A stretch of DNA of 64,000 bases from Mucilaginibacter sp. cycad4. GTDB taxonomy: Bacteria > Bacteroidota > Bacteroidia > Sphingobacteriales > Sphingobacteriaceae. Position numbers and translations under genes: made by a program. The notes beneath the pieces were generated by a model, which ran no database searches, had not been told where the DNA came from, and saw only the letters and a list, made by a program, of their open reading frames with translations. The stretch lies in contig NZ_CP139559.1 of NCBI RefSeq assembly GCF_034263275.1, positions 1,798,001-1,862,000 of the forward strand, read 5' to 3'. Within the stretch, counting starts at the first letter, position 1. Each line of letters starts with the position of its first letter. Shown here in pieces: positions 44,333 through 55,596 of this stretch.

Positions 44333-47300
44333 ATGATGCATTCTGTACCCGATTTGTGTATACGCAGAAAGATTAATATGGTGCTGGCCGGCACTGTGCG
44401 TGTTATACTTACGTTAGTCGTTTTAGCCGGGCCCTGTTTCCAGGCACATGCTCAAAAGCCTAACTTGAAATTTACCGCCTTAACCACCAGGCAGGGATTA
44501 ATGGGTAACGCCGTGAACGCAATAGTGAAGGATCATAACGGGATGATGTGGATAGGCACATCAGAAAGCCTGAACAGGTACGACGGAAAGAGGTTTAAAG
44601 TTTATCCGCTGGGTGCCAAAAGACAGGTAGAGCCAGGTTCCAATGAAATAAGCAGTATCAGTATGGACCGTACCGGCACGCTATGGGTAGGCACTATCGG
44701 TTTTGGGTTGTATTATTACGATAAGGCGGCAGATGACTTCAAAAGCTTTAGTTCGGCCTTAAAAGGGCAGCGTTTAAGCCAGGGGGTTATTACCGCTGTT
44801 TGTGCAAATGACGAAGGCGCTATTTGGGTGGGGACGGTAAATGGCCTTGATGTGATCAGTCCCGATCGTAAGCATATCAGTCATTTTGAAACCGGGACAG
44901 ACAAATCAGGGCAGATCCCGGTTAAAAGCATGGGCTATATTTTTCAGGATAGTTACAGCAGGATGTGGGTTTGCACCAATGCAGGTTTGTATTTATATGA
45001 TGATACGCATAAGCGCTTTAAAGCCTTTCGCCATCAAAAAAATGATCTCCGCAGTTTACCTTCGGATGTTGTAATGACGGTTTCGCAGGATAAAGCGGGC
45101 AATTTGTGGGTAGGTACATCAAATGGCTTAAGCCGCCTGGCGAAGGATGGTGAACACTTTATCAATTATTGCTATAATGATAAGGATGAGCAGTCGTTAT
45201 GCGGTGACATTGTTTACAGCATTGCTGCGGATGATAAAGACCACATTTGGGTTGGTACAGAAGGCGGTCTGAATGTTATGGATATCAACACAGGTCAATC
45301 CATTCGTTACCGCCATGACCCGCGCGATCCGTATAGTCTTAACAGTAAATCCATCCGCAGCATTTATATCGATCCTAAAGGCATTTATTGGGTTGGTACG
45401 TATATGGGCGGTATAAATAAATACGACAAAAACCTCACTTTGTTTAATTATGTGCAACCTACCGAGTTAGACCCTTATGGTTTACGTGCGCCAATCGTAT
45501 CATCTTTCGCGCAAAAAAATGATAATGAATTATACGTCGGGACGGACGGCGGCGGGCTTAGCATTTTCAACAACAAAACCAACCGTTTCACTCATATTAT
45601 TATCAAACCGAAGGAAAAAATAAACTCGGCGGGCCTGCCTGTTCTGGCTATGCTGCTGGACCATAAAAAACAGCTTTGGATAGGAACATTTGGCCACGGG
45701 CTTTTTAAGTTCAATACCACAAACAATGCCTATACACAATTCACCGGCGGTACCGGAAAGCTAAACATCAGTCAAAATAACATTTTTTGCTTTAAGGAAG
45801 ACCGCTCTGGTAATGTATGGATAGGTACCAACGGCGCCGGTATTGATATTTTTGACGCGAAGGCTGATAGTTTCCGCAGATTTCAACCTTCCTTTGTGGC
45901 GGTAAGAGGTTATAAGTTGCCATCAAATGGCTATATCAGAGCGTTTGAAGAGGATAAAGACGGCAATATGTGGGTTGGATCATATGGTACCGGCATCGCT
46001 ATTTATAACCCCGATACCAAATTGTTCGATACGTTAAATCCAACCAATACAGGCCTTCCCATTGCAGAGGTTTTATCCTTAAAAAGAGATGCTAACGGGA
46101 ATATGTGGATAGGTACTAATGGTGACGGCCTTTTCTTGTACGATCATCGGCTTAAAAAAATAACTGCGTTTAAATACAATAACCAGTTGCCGAACGGTGT
46201 AATTTGTAAAATTTTGCAGGATAAAACGAATAATATATGGTTCAGTACAAACCAGGGGATTGGAAGAATTGATCCTGCTGATCAGAAACTTTATGTTTAT
46301 TGTAACGATAACGGACTTCAGAACAATGTTTTTCTAAATGGATCGGGTATTATTGCCGCAGATGGTACACTTTACTTTGGCGGGGTAGACGGGTTCAATT
46401 ATTTTAAGGGATCAGATGTAAGGCTTAATAAAAACCTGCCGCCGGTTGTATTAACTACCCTGAGTATAGATAATAAACGTATTTCGCCCAACCGCGATAA
46501 CCCCCTGCCTGTTAATATCAGTGAGGCAAAAGAAATCACCATTAAGTATAAGCAAGACATCTCCATAAACTTTGTGGCGCTTAATTATACGCTGCCGCAG
46601 CAAAATCACTATGCTTACATTTTAGAAGGATTTAGTAATACCTGGAAAAATGCGGGCACATCAACAACGGCCAGTTATACCAACCTTGATCCGGGAGAGT
46701 ATACGTTCAGGGTGCGGGCATCTAATAACGATGGAAAATGGAATAATACCGGCACATCCTTGAAAATTATAGTGAAGCCGCCTTTTTGGATGACCATATA
46801 TGCTTATGTGCTGTATGTTTTGCTGGCCTTTGGCGTGTTGTTGCTCATCCGCAGGCAAGGGGTTAAAAAGCTTAAAAAGAAACTGCACGATGAGCAGGAA
46901 CGTAAAGCCGCCGAAGCCCGTCATGAACTGGATGAAATGAAAATTAAGTTTTTAACCAACCTGAGCCATGAATTCCGAACACCGATATCTTTGATAATGG
47001 CGCCGGTTGATAAGCTTCTTGAGCAGCCTAACAGCGGGCCCGTTACCGAACAATTAGGCGTTATTAAAAGAAACTCGCGCAGGCTGCTTAACCTGGTTAA
47101 CCAATTGCTTGATTTCAGAAAGCTTGAAGAGAATGAGCTTAAGTTGAATTTGGTTGAAGGAGAATTTATTTCTTTCGTTCGCGAAGTTGCCGATTCGTTT
47201 TACGATCTGGCGAGTAGAAAAAAGATCGTTACGGCATTTAAAACCGCCGGCGAAAGGTTATTTGTAAAATTTGATCATGATAAGGTTGAGCGGATATTAT

Positions 47301-48517
47301 TTAACCTGCTATCCAACGCGTTTAAATTTACCATGCCCGGCGGGCAAATTACTGTTGAAGTTACCGCTCCTGTTATTTCGGAAGATGGTAATTCATACCA
47401 ATTGGGTATTTCGGTTTCGGACACAGGTACGGGCATAGCACCCGGGCAGGTTGGCCATGTTTTTGACAGGTTTTATCAGGCAGATGCCCAGCCTGCCATA
47501 CTTAACCAGGGAAGCGGGATAGGCTTATCCATAACACGTGAGCTTGTACAGTTGCACGGCGGCGAGATCGGTGTGAAAAGTGAACCGGGTAAAGGTTCAA
47601 TATTTTCGTTAACAATTTCATTGCCTGTGATTAATTTATCGGAGACGGCAATATTTGATCAAAGCACACCGAAGGCAGCCCCCGGCGTTACCGACGATGA
47701 CAAAGACAGGAAACCCAAGACGACAGCTATACCGGGTGCTAACCGGCTCCATGTGCTGGTTATTGAAGATAATGATGAAATGAGGCAATACCTGTCCGAA
47801 AGCCTGGCCGTAACATACAAAGTGTCGGAGGCGGCTAATGGCCGTGAGGGGTGGCACAAAGCACTTGCCGTACATCCCGACCTGATAGTTAGTGATATCA
47901 GCATGCCCTATATGGATGGGATCCAGCTAAGCTGTAAACTTCGGGCTGATAAAAGGACCAGCCATATACCCATCATTTTGTTAACCGCAATGACCAGCCA
48001 GAAGGAGCAACTTGCAGGGCTGGAACTTGGCGTAAACGATTACCTGACCAAGCCATTTAACTTCGATATCCTGAATATTAAGATCAAAAACCTGCTTCAT
48101 TTAAACACGTCGCTTAAAGAAACCTATCAGAAAAAGATAAAAGTTATCCCTGCAGACATGGATATCGAATCCTCGTCAGAGCGGTTTATTAAAGACGTAG
48201 TGATATATATTGAGAAAAACATCAACAACCCTAAATTTTCAGTCGAAGAGATCAGCCATCACTTTAGTATGAGCAGGGGATCGTTCTATAGCAAGATCAC
48301 CGAACTAACCGGCGAGCCGCCTGTGGAATTTATCCGCTCCATAAAGCTGGATAAGGCATCTATACTGCTGGAAAAAACCGACCTGACCATTGCCGAGATC
48401 GCTTACTCCATTGGTTTTTCAACGCCGCATTACTTTACCAAATCATTCAAGGCAAAATATAATGTTCTGCCATCCGAGTACCGGGTGAAAAAGGGAAGCG
48501 TTAAGAGTGTGGCATAG
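44333..48517 (+). CDS. hybrid two-component system (HTCS) sensor-regulator
   Basis: A single-protein sensor and transcription factor of 1394 residues. Order: signal peptide (ending AHAQ, about 40); propeller repeats with WIGT/WVGT patterns (about 45-720); Y_Y_Y domain (about 735-805); membrane helix (about 817-840); HisKA with NLSHEFRTPISLI (His about 879); ATPase with GSGIGLSI; receiver with LIVSDISMPYMDG (Asp about 1188); AraC helix-turn-helix (about 1285-1390, ending IAYSIGFSTPHYFTKSFKAK). HTCS proteins sense oligosaccharides in the periplasm and switch on nearby SusCD genes. The SusC/SusD pair downstream is the likely target. The start may instead be ATG 44378, which still precedes the signal peptide. 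Confidence 0.95.
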   Translation: MMHSVPDLCIRRKINMVLAGTVRVILTLVVLAGPCFQAHAQKPNLKFTALTTRQGLMGNAVNAIVKDHNGMMWIGTSESLNRYDGKRFKVYPLGAKRQVEPGSNEISSISMDRTGTLWVGTIGFGLYYYDKAADDFKSFSSALKGQRLSQGVITAVCANDEGAIWVGTVNGLDVISPDRKHISHFETGTDKSGQIPVKSMGYIFQDSYSRMWVCTNAGLYLYDDTHKRFKAFRHQKNDLRSLPSDVVMTVSQDKAGNLWVGTSNGLSRLAKDGEHFINYCYNDKDEQSLCGDIVYSIAADDKDHIWVGTEGGLNVMDINTGQSIRYRHDPRDPYSLNSKSIRSIYIDPKGIYWVGTYMGGINKYDKNLTLFNYVQPTELDPYGLRAPIVSSFAQKNDNELYVGTDGGGLSIFNNKTNRFTHIIIKPKEKINSAGLPVLAMLLDHKKQLWIGTFGHGLFKFNTTNNAYTQFTGGTGKLNISQNNIFCFKEDRSGNVWIGTNGAGIDIFDAKADSFRRFQPSFVAVRGYKLPSNGYIRAFEEDKDGNMWVGSYGTGIAIYNPDTKLFDTLNPTNTGLPIAEVLSLKRDANGNMWIGTNGDGLFLYDHRLKKITAFKYNNQLPNGVICKILQDKTNNIWFSTNQGIGRIDPADQKLYVYCNDNGLQNNVFLNGSGIIAADGTLYFGGVDGFNYFKGSDVRLNKNLPPVVLTTLSIDNKRISPNRDNPLPVNISEAKEITIKYKQDISINFVALNYTLPQQNHYAYILEGFSNTWKNAGTSTTASYTNLDPGEYTFRVRASNNDGKWNNTGTSLKIIVKPPFWMTIYAYVLYVLLAFGVLLLIRRQGVKKLKKKLHDEQERKAAEARHELDEMKIKFLTNLSHEFRTPISLIMAPVDKLLEQPNSGPVTEQLGVIKRNSRRLLNLVNQLLDFRKLEENELKLNLVEGEFISFVREVADSFYDLASRKKIVTAFKTAGERLFVKFDHDKVERILFNLLSNAFKFTMPGGQITVEVTAPVISEDGNSYQLGISVSDTGTGIAPGQVGHVFDRFYQADAQPAILNQGSGIGLSITRELVQLHGGEIGVKSEPGKGSIFSLTISLPVINLSETAIFDQSTPKAAPGVTDDDKDRKPKTTAIPGANRLHVLVIEDNDEMRQYLSESLAVTYKVSEAANGREGWHKALAVHPDLIVSDISMPYMDGIQLSCKLRADKRTSHIPIILLTAMTSQKEQLAGLELGVNDYLTKPFNFDILNIKIKNLLHLNTSLKETYQKKIKVIPADMDIESSSERFIKDVVIYIEKNINNPKFSVEEISHHFSMSRGSFYSKITELTGEPPVEFIRSIKLDKASILLEKTDLTIAEIAYSIGFSTPHYFTKSFKAKYNVLPSEYRVKKGSVKSVA

Positions 48518-48551
48518 GAGAACCAGTTTTATGGCTAATGCAGACGGGCCA

Positions 48552-49463
<912 letters not shown>

Positions 49464-49687
49464 TTATAGCCGATAAATAGCCCGGCCGCCACTCAATAAA
49501 AATACCTGAACCATCAGATATGGTATTACAACAATTGTTGAAAGTGTTATAACAGTTGTTGATGCCGTTTTTGTTATTGCCTGCAAAGAATAGCGGTAAG
49601 TTGGGAATAAAGGAGCAATTGTTCGTTTAGTAAACCAATGTGTTAACTTTTTCAACATGCGTGTCATTTAAAGTTTACAGTCCTCAA

Positions 49688-49885
49688 TACTTTTGATTAC
49701 AAAAGGTGTAATCGTGAACTATATAACCTTAAACAAAGTTTACTAATATGATCAATAATTATTTGCGTCAATGCGTGAATGCTTTATCAAGTGTCATAAA
49801 CAAGAATAATTACCTCACCTTTATTACTTTTCTTTTTTTAAAATTGGTTGTAAGGACAGCGCGAGGCTGTCCTTATTTGTTTTCC
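49688..49885 (+). ncRNA. candidate orphan small transcript
   Basis: The -7 box TACTTTTG (49688-49695) and the hairpin AAGGACAGC/GCTGTCCTT (49852-49860 with 49866-49874) followed by ATTTGTTTT would bracket a transcript of roughly 175 bases. A GATTAC/GTAATC hairpin lies at its start. It has no convincing ORF. Evidence is limited to promoter and terminator shape. Confidence 0.3.
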
Positions 49886-50145
49886 TAAGCAGTTCCGCTT
49901 TACATGGCTAAATATTTATTGTTTCTATCGCTATAAATCAACAAAATTTATTGTTTAACAATGTCCCAACATGGTGTTTTTAGCAGATTTCGCAATCGAT
50001 TGTTTTCGATTGTGAATCATCCCCAAATTAACAAACCGTTACCAGGTTTTGATAAAGAAAAACACTAATCCCTAACTTATTTTTTATTTTTTATTTTTAT
50101 TTAATTAGTTGTAAATCAATATATAATAGTTTTTAACTAATCAGA

Positions 50146-50153
50146 TACTTTTG
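50146..50153 (+). promoter_or_regulatory. candidate -7 box for the susC transcript
   Basis: TACTTTTG lies in a very AT-rich stretch about 570 bases before the susC ATG. If used, the message would have a long leader that contains the 50508 mini-ORF. Confidence 0.3.
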
Positions 50154-50507
50154 ATTGGATTACTTCTTTTATTTGATCAGGCAGCTGTTGTAACCCTGAA
50201 AGAAAACTTTGTTCAGCGAGACCGGCTTAAACAAATGTTGTAAGATTAAGATAAATACTGCGCTACCTGCCCAACCGCGAAAGATAATTTTACCCCTGTT
50301 ATTACAAGCTGCCTTTAGCGGCTGTAACAAAAAGTACTGTTGGCATTACAACGTACGGATTACCAATTATAAACATGTTGACCAATAATGGAGCATTCGT
50401 GGCATTTGTGTTTGCTGCCCGGATCCGGTGTGGGATACCGTTTGAATTTGAAAATTAATAACACCTAAATATCAATTATCAATTATCAATCAATCAACAA
50501 GAAAATT

Positions 50508-50585
50508 ATGAAAAGACAAAAAAGAGATTTTCAGATCCGGGATAAGTACGGAACAGCTAACCGGCAGGTTTCGTCGTTCATTTAA
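50508..50585 (+). CDS. possible 25-codon leader peptide upstream of susC
   Basis: ATG 50508 opens a 25-codon frame rich in Arg and Lys at its start (MKRQKRDF), ending at TAA 50583-50585. It follows a repeated ATCAATTATC/AATCAATCAA stretch. It may be a leader peptide in the susC 5' region or mere chance; no family can be named. Confidence 0.2.
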   Translation: MKRQKRDFQIRDKYGTANRQVSSFI

Positions 50586-50722
50586 ATCCGGTAGTTACCA
50601 TTAAGGTGACATCTGGATAATTTTAGGCATTTGCAGCTTAAACGATGCCGGTAAATGTTGCGCTGAGAGCAAATCAGGCCAACGTTTTCCCCATCGAATC
50701 GAAAATTTTAAACCTTAATAAC

Positions 50723-53700
50723 ATGAAGTATTCTTTACAAAAAATTTATAATAACAGGTGGCGTTACGCTACGCTCATCTTAACCGGATGTGCGCTCGCA
50801 ATGCCGTCGGTGTCAATTGCACATAACAGCGGTTCATCAGGCGGCATTACCATTAACAAAAATGGTGCTTTGAAAATGAAGCCCGCCTTCAACGTTTCGG
50901 GCAAAGTTACTGATGAGGATAACCAACCCCTGCCCGGCGTAGCGGTTTCCATAAAAGGCACAACACAAGGCGTAACAACTGATGCCAGCGGTAACTTTAA
51001 AATAGCAGTGCCCGGAAATTCGGCGGTGCTCCTGTTCAAGTTAATCGGCTTTGCCCAGCAAGAGATCACGGTTACCAATGGTGCCGAGCTAAAAGTGCAA
51101 ATGAAAAAAGATACTAAGAACCTGGAGGAAGTTGTAGTGGTTGGTTACGGATCGCAAAAACGTGCTAAGGTAACAGGGGCAGTATCATCGGTTAGCGGTA
51201 AAACGCTGGCATCATTACCAGTGGGCGGTATTGAAGGTTTACAAGGCCGTGTGGCCGGCCTTACCGTTACCAGTAACGGCAGTCCGGGAACGGGAGCCAT
51301 TATTTCATTGCGCGGTATAAGTTCCGTGAATTATGGATCTGATCCTTTGTATATTGTGGATGGTTATCCTGGCAGTCTTACGGGCGTTGATATTAAAGAT
51401 ATCCAAAGTATCGACGTTTTGAAAGATGCCAGTGCCGCGGCAATCTATGGTTCCCGGGGTACAAATGGTGTTATCATCATAACCACCAAAAAAGGTAACA
51501 ATAATAGCCGGACAGAGGTTACTATCGACTCATATTATGGCATACAAAACGTTATCAAAAAATATGACCTGCTTAATACCCAGCAATACCTGCAATATGA
51601 ACGCGCGCTTAACGGTTCAGCCGGCATAGCCTTACCGCCACGCCTGCAGCCAGAAAACTTTAATAAGCCAATTTATGCAGGTAGCTCTCAAACCTTTGCC
51701 CAAACCAATACCAACTGGCAGGATGCTTATTTCAGAAGTAACGCACCTATACAGCAGCACAATGTGGCATTGAGCGGCGGTAACGCTGTAACGCGCTTTT
51801 ATACTTCGGCAAATTACTTTGATCAGCAGGGTATTGCCCAGGGCTTGAGCGCCTACCACAAGGCAATTCGTGTTAACGCCGATCATACGATCAGCAAGTT
51901 CCTGTCGTTTGGCGAAACATTCAACGCCACCGTTAATCATCAGCTTTACGGCGTAGACGCGGGTAACCGTACTGCTATAACAAATGTTGTCAGGATGCAG
52001 CCATATCTGCCAATCTACAATCCAAATAACGCCGGCGGGTTCATGGGGCCGCAAAACAGCTTCGATGGTTCGGATCCAACCAACCCGATTGAAGCAGCCA
52101 AACTGATCAATAATACCAATCACGGTTTCACCATCCATGGTAATGCTTACGCAACGTTAAAGTTTGCTTCATGGCTTAACTTTAAATCAATTTATGGTAT
52201 TGATTACGGCACCAACAAAAACAATACCTACACGCCTATTTATAATGACGGTGGTACTTCAAGTTCGCCAACTGCGGTTATTAATTACACCAGGGGATCC
52301 ACCACCACGCAGTTGTTCTCGCAACAGCTCACTTTCGATAAAACCTTCGGCAACCAGCATCACGTTAATGCTGTTTTAGTTTACGAAGCCCAAAGTTCGC
52401 GCGGCGATAACCAGATTTCATCGGGTAACCAAAATACCAACACGGTGAAAACACTAAATGGCGCGACTAATCTTTTCACTAATTATACCTACGGGACCAA
52501 CCTCCTTGTTTCAGAAGTTGCCCGCGTTGGGTATGATTTTGAAGGCAAATATCTGATATCAGGCTCTATACGCCGCGACGGTTTATCAGTATTTGCGCCG
52601 GGGCACAAACATGAAAGTTTCCCTGCCGCGTCGTTAGGCTGGAAGGTTGACCAGGAAGATTTCATGAAGGGGCTCAAATCCGTATCTTCATTAAAACTAA
52701 GGGCCGGCTATGGTGTAACAGGTATTAACGGAACCGTGTTGGGAAATTATCCTTATTTGCAACCTATATCGTCTAATATTGCTACCTATCCATTCAACGG
52801 TTCTTTAGCCGATCTCGGAAACGCCTCATTTTACAGTGGTTTAAGTAACCCCAATCTGTCGTGGGAAACAACCAAACAAACCAACATCGGTTTAGATCTG
52901 GGCTTATTCCAGGATGCCTTTACTTTGGCCGCTGAGGTGTATACCAGGAAAACAGATAATCTTTTATTAACCGTACCTACACCGCCCAGCTTTGGTTTTA
53001 ATGGCGCCGGAACTTTAGCTAATGTTGGGTCGATGCGTAACCGTGGTTTTGAGATCACTTTAGGTTACCATAAAACCAAAGGCGAATTTAAGTACGATAT
53101 TACCGGAAACTTTTCCCTGAACAGAAACAAGGTTTTAACACTTAATACTGCTAACGCTTCTATTACTGCTGGTGGCGATGCTGACTATGGCGGTGGGAAC
53201 CCTTTAACCAACACAGTAGTTGGGCAGCCTGTTCAATCTTTTTATGGTCTTATTGTCGACGGGATTTTTCAAAACGCAGCCGAGGTTGCTAATTCGCCCA
53301 CGCAAACAGGAGCGGCTCCGGGCGATATCAAATTCAGGGACGTAAACCACGATGGTGTTGTCAATGATGCCGATCGTACCTTTATAGGCAGCTACCTGCC
53401 TAAATTCACCTATTCATTAAACTACAGCGCATCCTATAAAAATTTCGATGCAGTGGTGTTTTTTCAGGGTGTTTATGGCAATAAGATATTCAATGCTGAA
53501 AGGATTATTCTTGAGGGCATGCCAAGGCTTTTTAACGCGGGTACTAATGTTTTAAACGCATGGACACCTACAAATACCGGTACTAATGTTCCGCGTGCCT
53601 TCTCAGGCGACCCAAATGGCAATAAAAGGCCTTCAACAAGGTGGATTGAAAGTGGCTCATATCTGCGCATTAAAAACATGCAGATCGGTTATAATTTCCC

Positions 53701-53905
53701 TGCATCATGGTTAAGGGCAAAAACAGACAACGCGCTTAACAGGCTAAGGATTTATGTGGCATCAACCAATCTTTTAACGTTTACTAAATATAAAGGCCTT
53801 GATCCCGAAATCGGTTCACGTAATGGTACGCTAACAAACGGTATTGATTACGGCCAGTATCCGCAGCCAAGAGTAGTTCAACTGGGTTTGCAGGCAACCT
53901 TTTAA
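50723..53905 (+). CDS. SusC/RagA-family TonB-dependent outer membrane transporter
   Basis: About 1060 residues from ATG 50723, chosen because the signal peptide begins there; an upstream ATG at 50645 adds 26 unlikely residues. After the signal comes a carboxypeptidase-regulatory-like domain (about 55-130: VSGKVTDEDNQPLPGVAVSI), the SusC box EEVVVVGYGSQKR (about 134) and the plug with the family's DASAAAIYGSRGTNGVIIITTKKG, then a 22-strand barrel ending in an aromatic F. It imports oligosaccharides, powered by TonB, with the SusD lipoprotein as lid. It starts an operon with susD. Confidence 0.96.
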   Translation: MKYSLQKIYNNRWRYATLILTGCALAMPSVSIAHNSGSSGGITINKNGALKMKPAFNVSGKVTDEDNQPLPGVAVSIKGTTQGVTTDASGNFKIAVPGNSAVLLFKLIGFAQQEITVTNGAELKVQMKKDTKNLEEVVVVGYGSQKRAKVTGAVSSVSGKTLASLPVGGIEGLQGRVAGLTVTSNGSPGTGAIISLRGISSVNYGSDPLYIVDGYPGSLTGVDIKDIQSIDVLKDASAAAIYGSRGTNGVIIITTKKGNNNSRTEVTIDSYYGIQNVIKKYDLLNTQQYLQYERALNGSAGIALPPRLQPENFNKPIYAGSSQTFAQTNTNWQDAYFRSNAPIQQHNVALSGGNAVTRFYTSANYFDQQGIAQGLSAYHKAIRVNADHTISKFLSFGETFNATVNHQLYGVDAGNRTAITNVVRMQPYLPIYNPNNAGGFMGPQNSFDGSDPTNPIEAAKLINNTNHGFTIHGNAYATLKFASWLNFKSIYGIDYGTNKNNTYTPIYNDGGTSSSPTAVINYTRGSTTTQLFSQQLTFDKTFGNQHHVNAVLVYEAQSSRGDNQISSGNQNTNTVKTLNGATNLFTNYTYGTNLLVSEVARVGYDFEGKYLISGSIRRDGLSVFAPGHKHESFPAASLGWKVDQEDFMKGLKSVSSLKLRAGYGVTGINGTVLGNYPYLQPISSNIATYPFNGSLADLGNASFYSGLSNPNLSWETTKQTNIGLDLGLFQDAFTLAAEVYTRKTDNLLLTVPTPPSFGFNGAGTLANVGSMRNRGFEITLGYHKTKGEFKYDITGNFSLNRNKVLTLNTANASITAGGDADYGGGNPLTNTVVGQPVQSFYGLIVDGIFQNAAEVANSPTQTGAAPGDIKFRDVNHDGVVNDADRTFIGSYLPKFTYSLNYSASYKNFDAVVFFQGVYGNKIFNAERIILEGMPRLFNAGTNVLNAWTPTNTGTNVPRAFSGDPNGNKRPSTRWIESGSYLRIKNMQIGYNFPASWLRAKTDNALNRLRIYVASTNLLTFTKYKGLDPEIGSRNGTLTNGIDYGQYPQPRVVQLGLQATF

Positions 53906-53929
53906 CGATTAATTTAAAAAGATACAGCG

Positions 53930-55489
53930 ATGAAAACTAAAAAAATATACCTGTGGTCGGCCCTTACAGCTATTATCGTAACGGCAACAGTGAATTCCTG
54001 CAAAAAGGGGTCCCTTAATACCAGCGACCCAAATAACGTAACAACAGACCAATATTATAAAACCAGCGCTCAGTTAACCAATGGAGTAAACGCTATTTAC
54101 GTTGCTATCCATTCCTTAGGACTTGTGTCAAGAGAGTGGTTTTTTATTCACGACCTTAGGAGTGATGAAGTTGCAGCAGGCGGCGGACAGCTTGAAGCTC
54201 CAAGAGGACAGATGCTTAATGGCAATGCCGACCCCGCTAACTCGGTATTGAACTCAGTGTGGAATACATGGTACACAGCGATTTTTAGAGCGAATGTGGT
54301 TATTCAAAACGGACCAACCGTAACAGATAATACTGCCTTACGCGACAGACTGGTTGGCGAAGCTAAATTTTTGCGTGCCTGGGCTTATTTTGACCTTGTT
54401 TCGCAATGGGGAGGGGTACCGCTTCATACAGTACCTGTTAAAACTCCCAGTGATTTTCAGCCACGAGCCTCTGAAGCTGAAGTTTATGCTTTGATTGTCA
54501 AAGATCTTCAGGACGCCGCAGCTGTTCTGCCTGAAAAAACCGGTACTGATAAAGGCCGGGCAACTGCTTCGGCAGCAAATGCTATGCTGGGTCGTGTGTT
54601 GATGCAAACAGGCGATTACGCCGGAGCAAAGGCCGCGCTTTTAAAAATCCCAACAACTGGTGCAAATGGTTATACCCTTACTGCCAGGTACCTTGACAAC
54701 TTTGAGGAGGAGACCGAATTCAACAGCGAATCTATCTTCGAGATCGTATTTGTTGATAAAGGTGATAGCGGCTTTAACTGGGGGGGCGACAGCCCTACCG
54801 AAGCACAATCCACCGTACGTAACCAGGAATATAACCCAATTGCCTGGAGAAACCTTATCCCTTCAAATAAATTAATTAACGAGTTTGAGAATACTGCTAC
54901 AGGAGCTACCAAATCTGATCCAAGGTTCCACTACACCTGTTATCAATCGGGCGATGTCTATAACAAAGGTACATCGGTGCTTACAGATGGCGACCAGAAC
55001 GGCAACTCATCGGTGATGAACGGCGTTACCAAAAAGATCAGCTTCCGTAAGTTCATGATCATTTACAAAGAAGGCCTACCAGCAGCAAGTTTCCATCCGG
55101 GCGGCAACAATCAGCGCATTATTCGTTATGCCGAGGTTTTATTGATGCTGGCCGAGTGCGAAAACGAGTTGGGCAATACCGCAGCTGCAGTTAATTACCT
55201 CAATATGTTACGTGCACGTGCAGATGTGGCCATGCCGCCTTACCCAACCGCTCAATATCCGGTTGGCTCAAAGGCCGATATTGTAAAAGCCATTATGCAT
55301 GAAAAAATGGTGGAAATGGGTTGTGAGGAAGTAAGGAATATCGACATCCTTCGCTGGAGGAAAAAGCAATATTTCACCACCGATCCGTTTCCTTATTTCA
55401 AAAAAGGAAGGGATGAACTATTGCCAATTCCTCAGGCCGAACTGGATAACAACCCTAAGGTAAACGGACATCAAAATCCTGGTTATTAA
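53930..55489 (+). CDS. SusD/RagB-family outer membrane lipoprotein
   Basis: A 519-residue surface lipoprotein with lipid Cys about 24 (TVNSCKKG). It is the glycan-binding lid of the SusC transporter. Family markers are FLRAWAYFDLVSQWGGVPL, the TPR-like helices around residues 150-230, and the C-terminal RYAEVLLMLAECENELG and EKMVEMGCEEVRNIDILRW. It begins 24 bases after susC. A hairpin terminator at 55547-55576 lies between it and the VCBS genes, so SusCD may be expressed more strongly than those. Confidence 0.95.
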   Translation: MKTKKIYLWSALTAIIVTATVNSCKKGSLNTSDPNNVTTDQYYKTSAQLTNGVNAIYVAIHSLGLVSREWFFIHDLRSDEVAAGGGQLEAPRGQMLNGNADPANSVLNSVWNTWYTAIFRANVVIQNGPTVTDNTALRDRLVGEAKFLRAWAYFDLVSQWGGVPLHTVPVKTPSDFQPRASEAEVYALIVKDLQDAAAVLPEKTGTDKGRATASAANAMLGRVLMQTGDYAGAKAALLKIPTTGANGYTLTARYLDNFEEETEFNSESIFEIVFVDKGDSGFNWGGDSPTEAQSTVRNQEYNPIAWRNLIPSNKLINEFENTATGATKSDPRFHYTCYQSGDVYNKGTSVLTDGDQNGNSSVMNGVTKKISFRKFMIIYKEGLPAASFHPGGNNQRIIRYAEVLLMLAECENELGNTAAAVNYLNMLRARADVAMPPYPTAQYPVGSKADIVKAIMHEKMVEMGCEEVRNIDILRWRKKQYFTTDPFPYFKKGRDELLPIPQAELDNNPKVNGHQNPGY

Positions 55490-55546
55490 TACTTAACTTG
55501 TTTATATATAGCAGTTAAAAGTATAGACTTTCGGACTTGTTAAAAG

Positions 55547-55576
55547 AGATAGGCTGTGCATAACAGCCTATCTTTT
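55547..55576 (+). terminator. terminator or attenuator after susD
   Basis: AGATAGGCTGT and ACAGCCTATCT form an 11-bp stem with a five-base loop, followed by TTT. It would end most SusCD transcripts before the first VCBS gene. Confidence 0.75.
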
Positions 55577-55596
55577 CCATATAAACCAATTTATAG

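Noticed and set aside
49464..49667. 67-codon leftward open frame
   Set aside because: It is near the SASA gene start in AT-rich gap DNA, with no family resemblance or ribosome site, so chance is more likely.
49748..49888. 46-codon frame in the susC upstream gap
   Set aside because: It has no ribosome site, odd composition and runs straight through a terminator hairpin.
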